A DNA stretch of 64,000 bases, from NCBI GenBank assembly GCA_020091685.1, contig CM034601.1, forward strand, positions 4,650,920 to 4,714,919. Reading direction: 5' to 3'. This stretch comes from Lutjanus erythropterus. Lineage: Eukaryota; Chordata; Actinopteri; Lutjaniformes; Lutjanidae. Position numbers and translations under genes: made by a program. The notes beneath the pieces were generated by a model, which saw only the letters and a program-made list of their open reading frames with translations, ran no database searches and had not been told where the DNA came from. Shown one piece after another: positions 62,340-64,000 of the stretch (within the stretch, counting starts at the first letter, position 1; each line of letters starts with the position of its first letter).

Positions 62340-62700
62340 CTGAGATGAACCAAAGGAGCGCTGTAATTTGTGGAAAATATGTTGTCTTGATCAAATGTGC
62401 AATCTCAGAAATGCAGTGATTCCTTTCAAACTAACACAAAAAGTTGTCACCGATTAGTCCGAATTCTTACAGAGAGCGAAAATCTAATTAGCAGAATTTT
62501 CTGAGTGCTCGACTGAGTGAAATGACAACCTGCATACTCTAGACCCTCTCTTGACATTGTGCATGTAGTCATTAAAACAACACAGATGTTAATTTTCCCA
62601 TCTGTCTCAGTGCTTGTTTACCACTGATTGGAAATTACTTATTTTATTCTTTCAAAATAAAGGCTGCTGCTTATTTGTCCTTGATGACCGATAGCTGTCT
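62340..62700. promoter_or_regulatory. Candidate conserved non-coding element
   Basis: Complex sequence with GCGCTGTAATTTGTGG, AAAATCTAATTAGCAGAATT, TAGTCATTAAAACAACACAG and a TTTATTTGTCC-like end. No frame, no repeat. Inferred from texture. Confidence 0.35.
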
Positions 62701-62899
62701 GTGTGCATGGTTTTATAGAAAGTAACCGTAAATGATTTTTTTCCACTGGTTCTCTTGTAATCAGGATTCTGATTTTAAGTGTCCCATGAAACTGATGCCC
62801 AATCTAAGGTTCAGGACACCTGAAAGTAGTCATAAGAAAAAAACACTGGGTCACAAGGAGACAATAAGTGCAATTTCATCTACCTATTTTTTTTTTTTT

Positions 62900-64000
62900 A
62901 AAGGCAAAGAAACCTGAGTGGAAATCTCAGAAAAAAGACAAAGAAATCAAATCAAAATGTATTAAGTTATTTTGAGAAAATAATGCATTATTTCAAGAAA
63001 GTTTCCCAATTCCAATAAGAGTAGACAAGTGTATATAAAGTTGACAGAAACTCCAGTTCGCAGTGTAAACCACAATCAGTTTACATTATGTTAACACCTC
63101 TGTCCATATTTACACGCTCCCTTTTCCATGCTTGTCCTGAGCGCTCTGTCTCTTGCTCTCTCTGTCACATTTAAACAGCCTGATTTTCCAGCAGCTGGAA
63201 TCTAACCCATCACTGGTTATGTGTGCAGAATTTCACTTGATGTTGCCAACTCAGAATCTCAACAAAACACACTGATGTCTAAAAACTGTATTGACAGGAA
63301 ACAGGCAGAGGAGAAAACAACAAAATCAACTATGGCAGCGCAGGCAGGGCTTCAAGCACCCTGTGGCCGCAGGATGTATAATGTTTTTGAGGGGCAAAAG
63401 GCTGGATTCAAGTGTGTAATGTAATTATTGTAACCCCAAACCAATTCTGGCCATGCCAGATACAACCGCCAAAACGTACCTTGTGCTTTAGTATCAGATG
63501 CGATGACAAGTCTTGCGTGCATGACAAGTTGGGATGAGAATGCGTTGGGATATTTTGCCAGCATTTGGCTAATGGCTGGTGCTAATTTTGGTCCCAGTTT
63601 CCAAATATTCCCAAAATCCACTTTATGGAGAATGCATTCAACATATACGTTAAACCTGAATGTGAAAACAATTGTTTTAGGAGAATATTTTACAGGGTAG
63701 ATTAAGTTTCAGTGTCAGATTGTTTTGCGCTTTGAGCTCTGTTAATTACATTTAGCTTCATGATAAAGCCTATGTTTCATAAGTCTGGAAAGTTTCTTCT
63801 ATATCATATTTTCTATGCCTAAATTCGCTGCAAGGAATAGTGATTTTGATTGCAGTTACAGCCTAAAGTCCTTGATTTGCACTGGCCAGTGTGTCTTTTC
63901 CACAAAATGGATGAGGAAGCTACTCAGACCAGATCTGAGAACAGCGTTATAGTTTTTGGAGTTGGAAGAATATGGGCTTCCAATCCAGGGGGCGAAGGGA
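62900..64000. other. Right edge, gene-free
   Basis: Intergenic sequence. TGACAAGTTGGGATGAGAAT at 63522 recalls 2850, and a SINE-like GGGCTTCCAATCCAGGG starts at 63973 and is cut by the window edge. Confidence 0.45.

Overview
The window looks like about 64 kb of a teleost fish nuclear genome. It is AT-rich and gene-poor, carries many (CA)n/(TG)n microsatellites, and is packed with repeat families I recognise from ray-finned fish: a Tc1/mariner-like transposon, hAT-type MITEs, tRNA-derived SINEs, Gypsy-like LTRs, PIF/Harbinger and a LINE tail. I cannot name the species.

Only one protein-coding gene is convincing. The last five coding exons of galnt10 (polypeptide N-acetylgalactosaminyltransferase 10, a Golgi enzyme that starts mucin-type O-glycosylation) lie on the + strand at 1913-2020, 5882-6103, 9071-9187, 10612-10761 and 11898-12062. 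Every junction is GT-AG and phase 0. Joined, they encode the last 253 residues: the end of the catalytic domain, the linker, and the C-terminal ricin-type lectin domain. The 5' part of the gene lies left of the window. A 3' UTR probably runs to a poly(A) signal at 13671-13676.

From about 13.7 kb to the right edge I find no further gene. This 50-kb desert has two parts. One is transposon debris. The clearest case is a nested stack at 20.6-22.5 kb, where a reverse-oriented Tc1-like copy is split by a TIR element and by a solo LTR. Other pieces are a Tc1-like copy at 16.6-17.7 kb that contains an intact hAT MITE with a perfect 8-bp target duplication, a broken Harbinger transposase at 23.3-24.0 kb, a LINE tail at 31.7-32.2 kb, a Myb/SANT-like fragment at 35.2-35.7 kb, a second Tc1-type relic at 57.4-57.9 kb, and three same-orientation copies of a repeat built from GGGTTCT/AGAACCC motifs. 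The other part is complex, repeat-free, TAAT/ATTA-rich blocks (about 18.2-19.1, 33.1-33.5, 48.5-49.2, 52.4-52.9, 61.0-61.4 and 62.3-62.7 kb) that read like vertebrate conserved non-coding elements. In human, GALNT10 is followed by SAP30L and HAND1. Neither is recognisable here, so these blocks may regulate a gene outside the window (inference).

I found no convincing new biological system. The observations most worth checking are a (TG)~40 tract that replaces the usual polypyrimidine tract eight bases before a galnt10 exon, the nested transposon stack, and the candidate conserved non-coding elements.
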